From: Bythopirellula sp.
GTDB lineage: Bacteria; Planctomycetota; Planctomycetia; Pirellulales; Lacipirellulaceae
Assembly (NCBI GenBank): GCA_028285205.1
Contig: JANQQA010000320.1
Location: 19,456-83,455, forward strand
Direction of reading: 5' to 3'
DNA length: 64,000 nucleotides
The position numbers and the translations under genes are program-made. Position 1 is the stretch's first letter. Every line of letters starts with the position of its first letter. The notes under the pieces were generated by a model. That model ran no database searches. It worked only from the letters and a program-made list of their open reading frames with translations, and was not told where the DNA came from. Below are positions 62,028 to 64,000 of this stretch, piece by piece.

Positions 62028-63740
62028 ATGAGTTCCGACACGCAGGCTCCCGATTCGCCGGGACAACCTCCAGAATCCAAGACCGCTCCTGAAGCTCCCG
62101 CCTCTGAAACAACGGCAGCCGAAACGACTCAAGCAACCCCTGCGGCGGAGGACGCGGAGCAGCAACCGACTGACGTGGTGACCGCAGACGCGCAGCCCGC
62201 CGCCGGCGAGCAGAGCACCTCCGCTGAAGTAAGCAGCCCGGCCGAGGCGAGTAGCGAGCCGCAGGTAACCAGTCCAACACAGCCCAGCAACCCGTTGGAG
62301 CAAGCGGGCACGAGTGCCGAACCACCCGCGGCTGAGCCTGCAGCGGCCACCGCCGACGCGCGTCCAAGCGAGCGGATCCAAATCGGTACGCAGCGCGAGA
62401 CCGATACGGCTGAGTCTGCCGAGGCCAAGCCGCTACTCACCGGTGACACGACGCCCAAGGAACCGGAGCCGACGAAGAGTAACTACCCGCCACCCAACGT
62501 GCGCGATCAGTTGTCGCCGGAGTTGGAGAAAGAACTGGAGGAAGCGCTGGGTGGGGAATCGCTTGACGCGATTATCGACGACCCGACCAACGCCGCCTCG
62601 CCCGGCGACGAACTGAAGCCCGACACCAAGGTGAAAGGCAAAGTCGTCAAGATTCATCGCGAAGACATCTTCGTCGAACTCGGTGGTCGCAACCAAGGGC
62701 TGTTACCGCTCAAGCAATTCGAGAAGAAAGAGCCACCCGAGGTTGGTAGCGAAATCGACGTGACGGTCGCGCGTTTCGACGCGGAGCAGGGGCTGTACGA
62801 AGTCACACTGCCAACGGCCTCCGTTTCCGTCGGCAATTGGGACGAAGTCGAAGTCGGCCAGATCATCGACGTCACGATCACCGGCCATAACAAGGGTGGC
62901 CTTGAGTGCCAGGTCTCCGGCATCCGTGGTTTCATTCCGATGGGCCAGATTTCGATTTATCGGGTGGAGAACGCCGAGGAATACGTCGGGCAGAAGCTCT
63001 CCTGCGTCATCACCGAGGCCAATCGCGCGAAGAAAAACCTTGTGCTCAGTCACCGCGCGTTGATGGAGCGCGAACGCAAAGAACAACGTGCGAAGCTGTT
63101 AGAAGAACTGGCTCCAGGCCAGATTCGCGAAGGCACGGTTCGCAGTCTGCAAGATTTTGGCGCGTTCGTTGATTTGGGTGGCATCGATGGTCTGATCCAC
63201 GTCAGTCAAATCAGCTGGGAGCGTGTCAATCATCCCCGCGACGTGCTCAGCGAAGGTCAAGCGGTCAAAGTCCGCATCGAGAAAGTAGACAAAGAATCGG
63301 GCAAGATCGGCCTCGCCTACCGCGATCTGGCCGACAATCCTTGGGACAGCGTGACTAGCAAGTATCCCACCGGCTCGACCGTCAAAGGCGCGGTGACCAA
63401 GCTGATGCAGTTTGGTGCATTCGTCAAACTTGAACCGGGCGTCGAGGGTCTGATCCACATTTCCGAAATGGGACACGGTCGAGTCAATAAAGCCGGCGAT
63501 GTAGTCAGCGAACGACAGGAAGTCGAAGTCAAAGTACTGTCGGTCGATACCGACAAACAGCGAATCGGGCTGTCGCTGAAAGCGCTGATGCCTGAACCCG
63601 AAAAAGCCGCGCCGGAGAAAAAGGAAGGCGACGTTCCTGCCCCTGAGGAGATTCAGCGCAAGAAGAAAGACTCCGACAAGCATCTCAAGGGCGGGATTAG
63701 CAGCCCCAGTGGCGGCGAGCAATTCGGGCTGAAGTGGTAG
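62028..63740 (+). CDS. S1 RNA-binding domain protein (ribosomal protein S1-like) with long acidic N-tail
   Basis: 570 residues. Residues 1-170 are Ala/Pro/Glu/Thr-rich and look disordered. Four S1 domains follow at about 198-266, 276-341, 362-431 and 446-517. The last two are closest to consensus (VRSLQDFGAFVDLGGIDGLIHVSQIS; VTKLMQFGAFVKLEPGVEGLIHISEM). The C-terminal tail is Lys-rich. Fewer S1 repeats than the six of E. coli S1. It probably acts in translation initiation or RNA turnover. The 210-base spacer upstream holds no gene. Confidence 0.9.
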   Translation: MSSDTQAPDSPGQPPESKTAPEAPASETTAAETTQATPAAEDAEQQPTDVVTADAQPAAGEQSTSAEVSSPAEASSEPQVTSPTQPSNPLEQAGTSAEPPAAEPAAATADARPSERIQIGTQRETDTAESAEAKPLLTGDTTPKEPEPTKSNYPPPNVRDQLSPELEKELEEALGGESLDAIIDDPTNAASPGDELKPDTKVKGKVVKIHREDIFVELGGRNQGLLPLKQFEKKEPPEVGSEIDVTVARFDAEQGLYEVTLPTASVSVGNWDEVEVGQIIDVTITGHNKGGLECQVSGIRGFIPMGQISIYRVENAEEYVGQKLSCVITEANRAKKNLVLSHRALMERERKEQRAKLLEELAPGQIREGTVRSLQDFGAFVDLGGIDGLIHVSQISWERVNHPRDVLSEGQAVKVRIEKVDKESGKIGLAYRDLADNPWDSVTSKYPTGSTVKGAVTKLMQFGAFVKLEPGVEGLIHISEMGHGRVNKAGDVVSERQEVEVKVLSVDTDKQRIGLSLKALMPEPEKAAPEKKEGDVPAPEEIQRKKKDSDKHLKGGISSPSGGEQFGLKW

Positions 63741-63768
63741 CCTGCCGCGATCGCTGTGTGGGTTGGCC

Positions 63769-64000
63769 ATGTTTCACTGGGACCGCGGACTGTTTCTCAC
63801 GGCGGCCAACCTCGCGCTCGACGTGACGCGCCGGCAAAAGCTGGGCTTCATGTCCCACGCCCACTCCGACCATATCGCGCGCCACGAGCTGGGACTCTGC
63901 ACGCGCGAAACCGCCGCGCTCTATCGCCATCGCCGTGGGCAACAACACCGCATCAAGGAACTGCCCTATCGGCAGCCAGTCGACCTCGGCCCCTTGCGGC
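63769..64000 (+). CDS. MBL-fold metallo-hydrolase (RNA-processing exonuclease type), 5' part
   Basis: Open from the ATG at 63769 to the window edge (77 codons). FMSHAHSDHIARHELGLCTRETAALYRHRRG contains the HxHxDH zinc motif of the metallo-beta-lactamase fold and the layout of the Cft2/YSH1-like exonuclease group. It begins 28 bases after the S1 gene, so the two may be cotranscribed, consistent with RNA metabolism. Confidence 0.82.
   Translation, partial: MFHWDRGLFLTAANLALDVTRRQKLGFMSHAHSDHIARHELGLCTRETAALYRHRRGQQHRIKELPYRQPVDLGPLR

Overview
The window looks like a chromosomal segment of a planctomycete, probably of the order Pirellulales. Lineage-typical families are present throughout: a paired DUF1549/DUF1553 plus DUF1501 operon, a DUF1559 pseudopilin-like protein with an H-X9-DG tail followed by a small lipoprotein, PEP-CTERM surface proteins (one with dockerin repeats), an EpsH-type exosortase, and an H4MPT-pathway formyltransferase (Ftr). 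Base composition is moderately GC-rich and gene order is mosaic. No rRNA, tRNA, CRISPR array, prophage or transposase was seen.

Layout. 1-4.7 kb: 3' end of a cysNC sulfate-activation gene, a 5'-truncated PEP-CTERM metalloprotease, two VOC proteins, an EEP-family phosphatase/nuclease and a GNAT acetyltransferase. 4.7-11.3 kb: exopolysaccharide/exosortase locus (proline-rich membrane protein, Wza-type export lipoprotein, exosortase, Wzc-type co-polymerase/BY-kinase with a damaged P-loop), with a good sigma-54-type promoter before the kinase and a perfect terminator after it. 11.4-15.3 kb: MMPL transporter, a small MshEN-like protein and a membrane-anchored Ser/Thr kinase. 15.3-18.6 kb: tandem type II and type I glutamine synthetases, with a near-consensus sigma-54 promoter far upstream of the first. 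18.7-23.1 kb: DUF1559 protein and lipoprotein, TrkH-like/RCK-C membrane protein, TPP-dependent 2-oxoacid decarboxylase. 23.3-30.2 kb: large PEP-CTERM/dockerin protein overlapping a tightly packed ald-kefB-like-mtnA operon. 30.4-35.8 kb: rplM-rpsI, a DUF2459 protein and the DUF1549/DUF1501 pair. 35.8-42.6 kb: reductive pyrimidine catabolism cluster (PreA-like enzyme, aminotransferase, NCS2 permease, beta-ureidopropionase, divergent mmsA) lacking a dihydropyrimidinase gene. 42.6-48.9 kb: an unassigned ABC exporter pair, two YcgL-type nucleotidyltransferases with a VOC protein and a zinc-ribbon protein, and a HAD phosphatase. 48.9-57.4 kb: a sigma-54 enhancer-binding protein, a giant polytopic membrane protein, a TPR/DUF2089 pair, gluQ and a DUF2156 protein. 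57.4-64 kb: two tandem STN-like paralogues with duplicated promoters, ftr, an exported amidohydrolase, a four-S1-domain protein and the start of an MBL-fold gene.

The genes suggest three working modules. The first is surface display and EPS: exosortase, export and co-polymerase genes, with the two PEP-CTERM proteins as plausible local substrates. The second is nitrogen supply: two glutamine synthetases, alanine dehydrogenase and pyrimidine-nitrogen salvage. The third is a possible nucleic-acid-modifying pair of polymerase-beta-fold nucleotidyltransferases. Two palindromic repeat families sit in the accessory part between 45.9 and 53.5 kb. All family assignments come from reading motifs by eye; no database search was run.
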